From contig DFGM01000131.1 of the NCBI GenBank assembly GCA_002371755.1, positions 1 through 20,344 of the forward strand: DNA of 20,344 nt. The letters are read 5' to 3'. Made by a program: the position numbers and the translations under genes. Numbering within the stretch: position 1 is the stretch's first letter; each line of letters begins with the position of its first letter. Source of the stretch: Verrucomicrobia bacterium UBA3750 (GTDB taxonomy: Bacteria > Verrucomicrobiota > Kiritimatiellia > RFP12 > UBA1067). Below the pieces are notes generated by a model. The model was not told the origin of the DNA. It saw only the letters and a program-made list of their open reading frames with translations, and did no database searches. Shown piece by piece: positions 1 to 6,268 of the stretch.

Positions 1-59
1 CACTTTCTATTTGACAAACTGGGGCTCGGGGAGCAGGGAGGTAGGCGGCAGGGCGGTAG

Positions 60-81
60 GGCGGGCAGACCCCTGCCCGCC
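60..81. repeat. G+C-rich palindrome (REP-like hairpin)
   Basis: Perfect inverted repeat: GGCGGGCAG (60-68) pairs with CTGCCCGCC (73-81) around a 4-base ACCC loop. The left arm GGCGGGCAG recurs at 11208 and 14022, so this belongs to a dispersed palindrome family in the window. It is noncoding and has no following T-run, so a classical terminator role is not supported. Confidence 0.75.
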
Positions 82-94
82 GCAGCGTATCGGG

Positions 95-171
95 GGGTCA
101 CGCGGCGGCGAGGGGTCTCGCCGCCCTACCACGGGTCACGCGGCGGCGAGGGGTCTCGCACCCTACCACGG
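95..171. repeat. Two tandem copies of a ~38-bp G+C-rich palindromic repeat
   Basis: Two near-identical copies start with GGGTCACGCGGCGGCGAG at 95 and 133, a 38-bp offset. In the first copy GGCGGCGAG (104-112) and CTCGCCGCC (117-125) form a perfect 9-bp stem with a GGGT loop. The second copy has lost about three bases of its right arm (CTCGCACCC instead of CTCGCCGCCC), so its stem is weaker. The same 9-bp stem recurs at 10836-10857. Confidence 0.8.
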
Positions 172-203
172 GACATACCAACTTGGCACTAGGGGTATCC
201 CGA

Positions 204-349
204 CCAATGCCCATTGGATGTGAGTTCAATGCCCATGGGCCTCCAATTCAATGCCCATGGGTTTCCAATTCAATGCCCATTGGTTTCCCGTCCAATGCCC
301 ATTGGATTCCCGGCCAATGCCCATTGGATTCTAGAGTGATGGGCATGGG
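204..349. repeat. Seven-unit 22-bp periodic palindromic array (array 1)
   Basis: Seven 14-bp boxes start at 204, 226, 248, 270, 292, 314 and 336, exactly 22 bp apart. The best copies (204, 292, 314) read CCAATGCCCATTGG, a 6-bp inverted repeat around a CC centre; others read TCAATGCCCATGGG or TCAATGCCCATTGG. The last unit is degenerate (GTGATGGGCATGGG). ATG-SS-CAT is invariant. The 8-bp spacers vary, although ATTCCCGG-like spacers recur. The period is about two helical turns, so all boxes would face one side of the DNA. The array ends 11 bp from the 3' end of the minus-strand hydrolase gene. The function is unknown; a multimeric protein-binding site is one possibility (inference). Confidence 0.9.
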
Positions 350-360
350 TCGCTGGAGCC

Positions 361-1500
361 CTAGGCCGGGTCGAACCAACCGCTCCGGGAGATGGTCGGG
401 TGGTCAAGTGCGACAACTTCGCCGATCATCGGCTGGAGGAGCGTATAGCTGCGGTCGCGCGATGCCGCATATAAGTCTTTCATAGGGGCGTTCCAGGCGT
501 GTTCGGAGAGTGCAAACTTGCAATTATGGATGGGAATAACGTATTTTGCACCAATTACCGCGCCGGTGCGAGCCGTTTCCCATGGCGCCATGTGGCAAGT
601 GGGCCACTTGGGGTTGTATTGTCCGTTCTCCAGAAACGCGAAGTCCACGGGTCCTATGCGGGAGGCGATTTCGTTTATATGGCTTCCCCAACCGCCATCG
701 CCCGAGAAGAACACCTTGAGTCCATCCGCCTCGAAGAGATAGGCCGTCCAAAGCGTCTGGTTGGGACGATACAGCCGCCCGGAGAAGTGTCTGGCGGGCA
801 GGAACGTGACCTTGAGCCGTCCCGGGAACACATCTACCGCCTCCCACCAGTCGCCTTCCGTTATGATAGCCGGGTCGAAACCCCACTGTTCGAGGTATTC
901 GCCGACACCCAGCGGGGCGACTATTCTCTTTACCTTATTATATAGGGCGCGCAGGGTGGGGTAATCGAGGTGGTCCCAGTGGTCGTGGGTGATGACAAGA
1001 AGATCCACCTCCGGCATGTCGTCAGGGGAATAGGCATACTCTAGGGGGAAGGCGCGGTTTATGAAGGGGAGGGGCGAGGCATAAGAAGAGAATACGGGGT
1101 CGATCAATATGCGTTTTGAGCGGAGGGTCAACAGGCAGGAAGAGTGGCCGAACCAGACTGCGGAAGGAGAATCCAGCGGGATTTTGGCGAGGTCGGTTTT
1201 CTTGATCGGGATGGGGGATGCCGGGGAAAAAGCGGATTTATCGCCAAGGAGGAAGTTCCACATCGTCTTGAAGCGGCTGGAGCGTTTGGCTTCAGGCGTG
1301 GCGCGGAAAGAGAGAGGCTCGAAGTTCCTGAAGGCGCCATCCTTCCAATTTGGTGAAGAAATTATGCGTTCAAGGCGGTTTTTGGAAGGTTTTCTGCCGA
1401 ATTGGGGCGTATTCAAAAACCACGCTGCGCTGCCGCCTGCGGCAAGGACGGTGGCGGCGGCAGCCCCGGAGGCGCGTTTCAAAAAGTCGCGGCGCGTCAT
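361..1500 (-). CDS. Tat-exported metallo-beta-lactamase-fold hydrolase (NAPE-PLD/UlaG-like)
   Basis: This is a 379-residue protein of the metallo-beta-lactamase superfamily. The N-terminus has a twin-arginine signal (RRDFLKR, residues 3-9) followed by an Ala-rich hydrophobic stretch to about residue 28, so export through Tat is expected. The metal-binding motif HDHWDH lies at 172-177, with candidate further ligands His238, Asp268 and His325 in the expected order. The arrangement (WFGHSS near 116-121, ILIDPVFS near 131-138, PARHFSGR near 235-242) resembles the NAPE-phospholipase D-like branch, which includes lipid and other phosphodiester hydrolases. The substrate cannot be read from sequence. 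It is the last gene of a six-gene operon and its ATG overlaps the tatD stop as ATGA. The neighbouring nuclease and ELM1 genes do not fix a role. Confidence 0.9.
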   Translation of the reverse strand: MTRRDFLKRASGAAAATVLAAGGSAAWFLNTPQFGRKPSKNRLERIISSPNWKDGAFRNFEPLSFRATPEAKRSSRFKTMWNFLLGDKSAFSPASPIPIKKTDLAKIPLDSPSAVWFGHSSCLLTLRSKRILIDPVFSSYASPLPFINRAFPLEYAYSPDDMPEVDLLVITHDHWDHLDYPTLRALYNKVKRIVAPLGVGEYLEQWGFDPAIITEGDWWEAVDVFPGRLKVTFLPARHFSGRLYRPNQTLWTAYLFEADGLKVFFSGDGGWGSHINEIASRIGPVDFAFLENGQYNPKWPTCHMAPWETARTGAVIGAKYVIPIHNCKFALSEHAWNAPMKDLYAASRDRSYTLLQPMIGEVVALDHPTISRSGWFDPA

Positions 1501-2234
1501 TTGGCGTCCAGCACCTTTCTTGCGTTGCCGGTGGTGATTTCGGCCAGATTGTCCAGTGAGGTTTTGCGAAGGTTGGCGAGGAAACGTGCGGTGTGGGCGA
1601 TGAAAGCGGGTTCGTTTTCGCGTCCGCGCATCGGCACCGGGGCGAGGAACGGCGCATCAGTCTCTATAAGAAGTCGGTCGTCCGGCACGACGAGCGCCGA
1701 TTCCCGCACATTATCCGCCGCGCGAAACGTGACGATACCCGAGATTGAGATATAGAAGCCGAGATCCAGAAGCTTGCGGCAGAAACCGGGCGAGCCGGTG
1801 AAGCAATGGATTATGCCGCGCGAGGGGATTTCCTTCAGGACGCCGAGCGTATCGTCATCCGCCTCGCGCGTATGGATTACGACGGGAAGGTCGAGTTTGC
1901 GGGCGAGCTCGAGCTGCGAGGAAAAGAGGGAAATCTGTTTTTCGCGCGAGGCGCCGGGATAATAGAAATCGAGGCCGATTTCTCCGACAGCGGATATGCC
2001 CGTATAGTCCAGCGCGGGGAGCGCGGCGGCGTTTTCGGCCTGATCGCGATCCCAGCCGATTGCGCGATATATCTTCAAGGCGGGGCAGGCAGCGGCGAAA
2101 ACGCCGGCGTTGAGCGTCTGAGAGCCCCCTACCACCATAACCTCGCCCACACCGGCTTCTGCGGCGCGCGAGAGGCTGGCCGTGATTTCGTCAGGGGCGC
2201 ATTCGTAGTGGCAATGCGTATCAAAAAGCGTCAT
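1497..2234 (-). CDS. tatD: TatD-family metal-dependent deoxyribonuclease
   Basis: A 245-residue TIM-barrel hydrolase of the TatD family, slightly shorter than the usual 255-265. The signature metal ligands are visible: HCH at residues 7-9, Glu85 in GEIGLDFYY, His121 in VVIHTRE, His143 in IIHCFTGS and Asp193 in ETDAPFLAP. Characterised family members are cytoplasmic 3'-5' exonucleases or DNases linked to DNA repair and to DNA fragmentation. The ATG start sits in an ATGA overlap with the histidine kinase stop and is preceded by a good Shine-Dalgarno GAGGTGA 4 bases upstream inside the kinase gene, which supports this start. The family is certain; the exact nucleic-acid substrate is not. Confidence 0.95.
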   Translation of the reverse strand: MTLFDTHCHYECAPDEITASLSRAAEAGVGEVMVVGGSQTLNAGVFAAACPALKIYRAIGWDRDQAENAAALPALDYTGISAVGEIGLDFYYPGASREKQISLFSSQLELARKLDLPVVIHTREADDDTLGVLKEIPSRGIIHCFTGSPGFCRKLLDLGFYISISGIVTFRAADNVRESALVVPDDRLLIETDAPFLAPVPMRGRENEPAFIAHTARFLANLRKTSLDNLAEITTGNARKVLDAK

Positions 2235-3376
2235 AGAGTCACCTCTTCATTCATGGCAAGGGGCAGATAGACGGAAAAGACGCACCCGCGCGGCTTGTTG
2301 TCGGTCACTTCGATTCTGCCCTTCATTCTTGTGGCGTAGCGTCTGGCGACCGAAAGCCCGATGCCGAAGCCGGTCGAACGTTCCTTTATGGCGCGCCTCG
2401 AACGGTAATACCGCCTGAAAACGAGTTTCTTCTGGAGCCAAGTGAGGCCCAAGCCCGTATCGGCGATGTCGACGCGGGCCATATCGCCATCTATCGCTAT
2501 GCGCGCTTTCACGTCGCCATCGTAGGCGGCATATTTGAGCGCGTTGCCGAGGATGTTCCAGAGTATCTGGCAGACGCCTTGGTAATCCGCGAGCACTTTC
2601 ACGCCGCCGCAATCTTCGATTTCAATGTCTTTCCCGCCGTATCTGTCGCGAAAGTATGGGGCGAATATCATATACGCCTCGTCATAGGCGTCTCTCAACC
2701 TGAACACTTCGGGGCGAATGACGAAGGCGCCGGGCTTCACGAACTCGCCCAGGTTGCGCACTATGCACTGCATTCGTTCGATAAGCACCTTGTAGACAGG
2801 GTCGCCGCCGTATGTCAAAAGGCTCAAAGACGCAAGAGGCGTGTTCAAATCGTGTGCGGCCGAAACGAGCAGGTTGGTGCGCGACTTCGCGTACGAGATG
2901 AGGTGGTAGATTGAAAGCGAGGCGGAAAAGACGATTAGCACCGAGCCGATGATTCCTATCGTATAGAAGAACGAGACGTAATCGGCGACCTCGACGGGGG
3001 CGAACTTGGCGCGGAGGGTCTTATCCGTGCGGGCCCATATCGTCCTGCCGCCTTCGGCTTCGCGCCACCCCCACATCTTGCTCTTGCGGCTGTCGCGCGG
3101 CTGCCAGTCTTTCCAGGCCATGTCGGCCGGATATTTGGCCGACAGCGTCTCATCGCCCTGGATTACGCCTTTGCCGTATTCCCAAACGAAATCGGGAGCG
3201 ATGCTGCCCGAGCGCAGGGAATCGGCCATGATTTTGCTTTCGGCAAGCGCTCTCGTCCTTTCCTTTGCCGCCAATCGCGGTGCGCCGACTGCGAGAAAAT
3301 ATGCGGTCATGGAAACAAACGCCACCACCGGAAGCGCAAGGAGCACCGCATCCCTCACTACCCGCGCATCTCTCAT
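2231..3376 (-). CDS. Membrane sensor histidine kinase (orphan)
   Basis: A 381-residue two-component sensor kinase. A first membrane helix covers about residues 10-31, then a roughly 100-residue, probably periplasmic, sensor region rich in Trp and charged residues, then a second helix at about 136-160. The dimerisation/phosphoacceptor motif is AAHDLNTPL with His175. The ATPase domain shows the N box (ILGNALKYA), G1 (DIADTGLGL) and G2 (GFGIGLSVARR). The ATG at 3376 forms an ATGA overlap with the upstream ELM1-family stop. The open frame continues upstream to 3724, but that part lies inside the ELM1 gene and lacks kinase-like sequence. No response regulator is present, so the partner is elsewhere. 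Of the kinase call I am sure; the signal is unknown. Confidence 0.93.
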   Translation of the reverse strand: MRDARVVRDAVLLALPVVAFVSMTAYFLAVGAPRLAAKERTRALAESKIMADSLRSGSIAPDFVWEYGKGVIQGDETLSAKYPADMAWKDWQPRDSRKSKMWGWREAEGGRTIWARTDKTLRAKFAPVEVADYVSFFYTIGIIGSVLIVFSASLSIYHLISYAKSRTNLLVSAAHDLNTPLASLSLLTYGGDPVYKVLIERMQCIVRNLGEFVKPGAFVIRPEVFRLRDAYDEAYMIFAPYFRDRYGGKDIEIEDCGGVKVLADYQGVCQILWNILGNALKYAAYDGDVKARIAIDGDMARVDIADTGLGLTWLQKKLVFRRYYRSRRAIKERSTGFGIGLSVARRYATRMKGRIEVTDNKPRGCVFSVYLPLAMNEEVTL

Positions 3377-4308
3377 ACCCCGAGCAGACTGGACGCCTTG
3401 GCGAACTGTTCGCCAAGATCCACCTTGCGCACCCCTCCTACATAGCCGCCGTCGACGAGCGACTCGAGAAAGCGCCGGAATTTGCTCTTCGCGCTCTTCA
3501 GGTTGTCCAGCGCGTGAACTTCGCTCGAGCCGAACGAACACGCCTCCGAGAGCATGCCGGTAGATTCCGCCGTCACATAGAGGCGGGAGGAGAGCTTCAC
3601 GAAGGCCGGGATAGGGTTGAAATGGTCTTTTGAATAGATTAGGGCATAGTCGAAGGGGAAGTCTTCCACCACCTCCTCGACGTCTTTGGGCGTGCGACGG
3701 CTTGTGGTCACCCAATGTTCGCAATCCGGCGTCTCGGAAAAGATTCTCTCAAGCTCCTTGCGCATCCACGGAGCCGTCATGGTGGAACACTTGTTAGGCC
3801 CGCCAACAATAACCGATACCGCTTTCTTCGAGGATGGTTTATGGCGTTCCAGGAACTTCTCGGTGCCTGACGAATAGAACGATTCATCGTTCGCCACGAG
3901 GTTCACGGGGATTTCGATGATGTTTTCGCGTTTTGCGGGATTGTCGAAAGACGGCGCGAGAATACAATCGAAAGACGGCAAGTGATAGCCTCTGGGGTAG
4001 AGCACCACGCCGCATTTGGCGTTTCCCAGCTTCTTCGCGAGCGCCTTCGCGGCATAGAATACGCCAGAACCCGTGCCGATCACAAGTGCGCAATCTTTCG
4101 CGTCCGCCGGATTCACCCCGCTTTTGAAGGTGAAAAGCGAAAGCGTCCTCACCCCGAAATGGTCGAGAATATAACTGAGGATTTTGTGGAAAGGTGATTT
4201 GAAATGCACCTCCCTCACCGCAAAGTCGAGCCCGAGAGCACGTGCGAATGCGCGGGACTGGTTTTCGTGGCCGGCCTTGCCGTCGGTAAGGATGATTGCC
4301 TTTTTCAT
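3373..4308 (-). CDS. ELM1-family protein (mitochondrial fission ELM1-like, DUF1022)
   Basis: A 311-residue protein matching the ELM1/DUF1022 family. It opens with the family signature TDGKAGHENQ (residues 8-17), followed by GTGSG near 98-102, a Pro-Arg-Gly segment (YPRGYHLPSFD), VGGPNK near 168-173 and TAESTGMLSEA toward the C-terminus. The family is named after a plant mitochondrial-fission factor. Bacterial members are thought to have a glycosyltransferase-B-like fold, but their reaction is not established. The last motif resembles nucleotide-sugar binding sites of that fold, which is inference. The start ATG overlaps the DHH gene stop as ATGA, and an AGAGG lies about 10 bases upstream. Co-transcription with a UDP-sugar dehydrogenase-like gene is compatible with an envelope-glycan role. 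Confidence 0.88.
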   Translation of the reverse strand: MKKAIILTDGKAGHENQSRAFARALGLDFAVREVHFKSPFHKILSYILDHFGVRTLSLFTFKSGVNPADAKDCALVIGTGSGVFYAAKALAKKLGNAKCGVVLYPRGYHLPSFDCILAPSFDNPAKRENIIEIPVNLVANDESFYSSGTEKFLERHKPSSKKAVSVIVGGPNKCSTMTAPWMRKELERIFSETPDCEHWVTTSRRTPKDVEEVVEDFPFDYALIYSKDHFNPIPAFVKLSSRLYVTAESTGMLSEACSFGSSEVHALDNLKSAKSKFRRFLESLVDGGYVGGVRKVDLGEQFAKASSLLGV

Positions 4309-5375
4309 TGTTTATCGGCCTCTGGAGTGCCTTCGGGCTGCTGTTTTGGCTCCGGCTGCGGCGGTTTTGGCTCGGCGGCCTGGGTCTTCTTGGGCGGATA
4401 AAGCATATCCTTCACCGCTTTTCGCATCTGGCGTTTCGCCACCCCAATGGGCGCTTTGATGGTGCAGCCTGCGGCTTTCTTGTGGCCGCCGCCGCCGAAT
4501 TTCGCCGCGAGAAGCGTGGCGTCCCAGTCTCCGCGCGTCCGGATGGAACAGCGCGTCTCCTTGGTGCGGTCGGGTATCTGGTAGAAAAAGAGCGCTATTT
4601 CGTTGTGCGCCACGGAACGCGGGATTTCGATGATGTCCTCGGCCTCGGCCTTAGTGCCGCGCACGCTGCGGAAATCATCGCGCGTAAGCGATACTTCCGC
4701 CACGCGCCTGTTCTTCCATATGTGCAGCGACCGCCAGGCCAGGCGTTTCAACTCCATCGCTTTTCGCGGGAACGTGCCGTAAATTATGTCGTTTATGAGT
4801 GCCGTGCGCACCCCGTGCTTCAGTATGTCGCCGGCCGCGCGCAATGTGGCGGGAGACGTGGAATCGTAGGCGAAACGCCCCGTATCCGTGATCATCCCCA
4901 CCCAAAGCGCCTCGGCCGTCGCACGGTCCAGCGGCCACTCCATCCATTTCGCCAGCCGCCACACGATTTCAGCCGCGCTGGATGCCGCAGGATCTACAAT
5001 CTGCACGTCGCCGAACGTGCCGTCGTTGGTGATGTGATGGTCGATGCAAATCTTTGGAAGCTTTTCCGCGACGGGCCTCACTTCCGGCGGCATGCGGTCG
5101 AACGACGAATTATCCACCGCGATGAAAAGATCGAACTTCTTGCCCTTGAGCCTCCGCACGGGTATGATTGCATCGCACCCTTCGAGGAAGGAAAGCTTGC
5201 CGATGGCGTTTACGTCGGCCGTGGCGAACGCTTCATGGCCTGCAGCCGTGAGCATGCGCGCGATCGCCAGCATGCAGCCGAGCGAATCGCCGTCGGGGGA
5301 AATGTGCCCCGAAACGAGTATCCGCCGCGACGCGGCGACGAGTTCCTTTACGCGCTGGAAGTCTTCCCTTGCCAC
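4305..5375 (-). CDS. DHH-family phosphoesterase, NrnA-like (oligoribonuclease / pAp phosphatase)
   Basis: A 356-residue DHH/DHHA1 protein. Motif I is GHISPDGDS (23-31), motif II contains VDNSS (87-91), motif III is the DHH triad (112-114), and motif IV is near MITDTGRF (161-168). The DHHA1 substrate-binding loop GGGGHKKAAGC is at 294-304. This set matches the NrnA group, which degrades short RNAs or linear dinucleotides and can dephosphorylate pAp; which activity applies here cannot be told. A Pro/Gln/Lys-rich tail (about 328-356) is an extra beyond the usual family end. The start is GTG, 6 bp after the upstream dehydrogenase stop, with no clear Shine-Dalgarno, suggesting translational coupling. 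Its stop overlaps the ELM1-family start as ATGA. Confidence 0.92.
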   Translation of the reverse strand: MAREDFQRVKELVAASRRILVSGHISPDGDSLGCMLAIARMLTAAGHEAFATADVNAIGKLSFLEGCDAIIPVRRLKGKKFDLFIAVDNSSFDRMPPEVRPVAEKLPKICIDHHITNDGTFGDVQIVDPAASSAAEIVWRLAKWMEWPLDRATAEALWVGMITDTGRFAYDSTSPATLRAAGDILKHGVRTALINDIIYGTFPRKAMELKRLAWRSLHIWKNRRVAEVSLTRDDFRSVRGTKAEAEDIIEIPRSVAHNEIALFFYQIPDRTKETRCSIRTRGDWDATLLAAKFGGGGHKKAAGCTIKAPIGVAKRQMRKAVKDMLYPPKKTQAAEPKPPQPEPKQQPEGTPEADKQ

Positions 5376-5381
5376 TTCGCG

Positions 5382-6152
5382 TCAGATCCTCTCTTCGTGC
5401 CCGCGGAAATGCACATTCAGCGCGTGGAGCGGCGAAAGAAGCTGTCCGAGGGGCGTGCCCTGCGTCGCTATCGTAAAGGCGTTGACGTCTTTCGGGAAGC
5501 ATTTTCCGCCATAGCCGAACTTGCCGTCCGGGCCGGGGACGCGAGTATGCGTGTCGTTGATGTATCCCGAAAGCAGCATGCCGGAATGGACGTTTATCCA
5601 ATCCGCTCCCATCCGCTTGCAGTAGTCGTATACGGCGTTGAAATACGTCACCTTGTACGCGCCGAACACGTTGTGCGCGTATTTAGTGATTTCAGCCTCC
5701 AGCGACGACATGCGGATAAACCGCTTCCCCTTGAATATGCGCGAAAGCAAGTCCACTTCCGCAGTGAACACCATGGGCTGTGTCTCGAAATCCTGTATAT
5801 AGGTGCGCTCCGTGAGGAATTCCGGCATGAAATAGACCCTGTGCCCGGTCTCTTTGGTGAGGCGTTCGCTCGTGCCGGGGAGTATCGTGGTGCGCACGAA
5901 TACGGGCTTATCCGGCAAAGCGGAAATAAGGGACTTCATGAGCGTGAGATCCTGCGTGCCGTCGTCCTCGGTCGGCACATGGATCTGAAGGAAGAATACG
6001 TCGGCGCCGGAAATATCGTCGTTCATCCCTTTTGGCGGGTCGCTTACGACGGTTTTGACGGCAGGATTGTTTTTTTCGAGCCAGACTTTGAGCGCACTTC
6101 CAATGAAGCCGCAGCCGATGATTCCAACGGTTATGGTCTCTTGTTGTTCCAT
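5382..6152 (-). CDS. Short UDP-glucose/GDP-mannose dehydrogenase-like protein lacking the C-terminal domain
   Basis: A 256-residue protein with a Rossmann NAD-binding site (GCGFIGSAL, residues 13-21), the PEFLTER segment, a conserved EITKYAHNVFGAYK helix and the catalytic-cysteine motif GYGGKCFPKD (Cys218) of nucleotide-sugar dehydrogenases. Full-length enzymes are about 400-450 residues and end in a UDP-sugar-binding domain; here the protein stops 38 residues after the catalytic Cys. No leftover of that domain follows, because the next gene starts 6 bp downstream, so this looks like a stable short form, not a fresh break. I chose ATG 6152 because the glycine motif follows at a normal distance and a promoter lies 9 bases upstream; a start at 6191 would fall upstream of that promoter. 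It heads the six-gene operon. The substrate is uncertain. Confidence 0.85.
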   Translation of the reverse strand: MEQQETITVGIIGCGFIGSALKVWLEKNNPAVKTVVSDPPKGMNDDISGADVFFLQIHVPTEDDGTQDLTLMKSLISALPDKPVFVRTTILPGTSERLTKETGHRVYFMPEFLTERTYIQDFETQPMVFTAEVDLLSRIFKGKRFIRMSSLEAEITKYAHNVFGAYKVTYFNAVYDYCKRMGADWINVHSGMLLSGYINDTHTRVPGPDGKFGYGGKCFPKDVNAFTIATQGTPLGQLLSPLHALNVHFRGHEERI

Positions 6153-6161
6153 AGGCGCTCT

Positions 6162-6190
6162 ATTATAGCAAAGCCTGCCGCTCTTGTCCA
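6162..6190 (-). promoter_or_regulatory. Sigma-70-type promoter of the dehydrogenase operon (leaderless)
   Basis: Read on the minus strand: -35 TGGACA (6190-6185), a 17-bp spacer ending in TGC (an extended -10 element), and a perfect -10 TATAAT (6167-6162). Only 9 bases separate the -10 from the ATG at 6152, so transcription should begin about 3 bases before the start codon, leaving no room for a Shine-Dalgarno. Confidence 0.8.
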
Positions 6191-6227
6191 CCCGCCCGCC
6201 GCCCCTGGAAAAAAACGCGATGCGCTA

Positions 6228-6256
6228 TTGCCCTTCATGGGGGAATATGGTATAAT
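6228..6256 (+). promoter_or_regulatory. Sigma-70-type promoter of the pilus ATPase operon (near-leaderless)
   Basis: -35 TTGCCC (6228-6233), a 17-bp spacer ending in TGG (extended -10), and a perfect -10 TATAAT (6251-6256). The pilB ATG is at 6269, so the predicted 5' leader is about 6 bases and has no Shine-Dalgarno. This promoter is divergent from the one at 6162-6190; the two -35 boxes are 37 bp apart, so binding of a single regulator between them could affect both. Confidence 0.8.
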
Positions 6257-6268
6257 ACGGTCAAATAT

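Noticed and set aside
11..16. TTGACA near the left edge as a promoter
   Set aside because: No -10-like sequence follows at 15-20 bp and no gene begins downstream on this strand.
204..349. CRISPR array interpretation of the 22-bp repeats
   Set aside because: Spacers are only 8 bp and partly similar to one another, repeats are 14 bp, and there are no cas genes in the window.
183..485. Open frame running through array 1 with recurring MPIG / NAHW / QCPL peptides
   Set aside because: The peptides arise because a 22-bp unit shifts the frame each time; the frame also overlaps the 3' end of a well-supported gene on the other strand and has no family resemblance.
3377..3724. N-terminal extension of the histidine kinase to 3724
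   Set aside because: The extra 116 residues lie fully within the ELM1-family gene, are Arg-rich without structure, and the ATG at 3376 gives an ATGA overlap like the other junctions.
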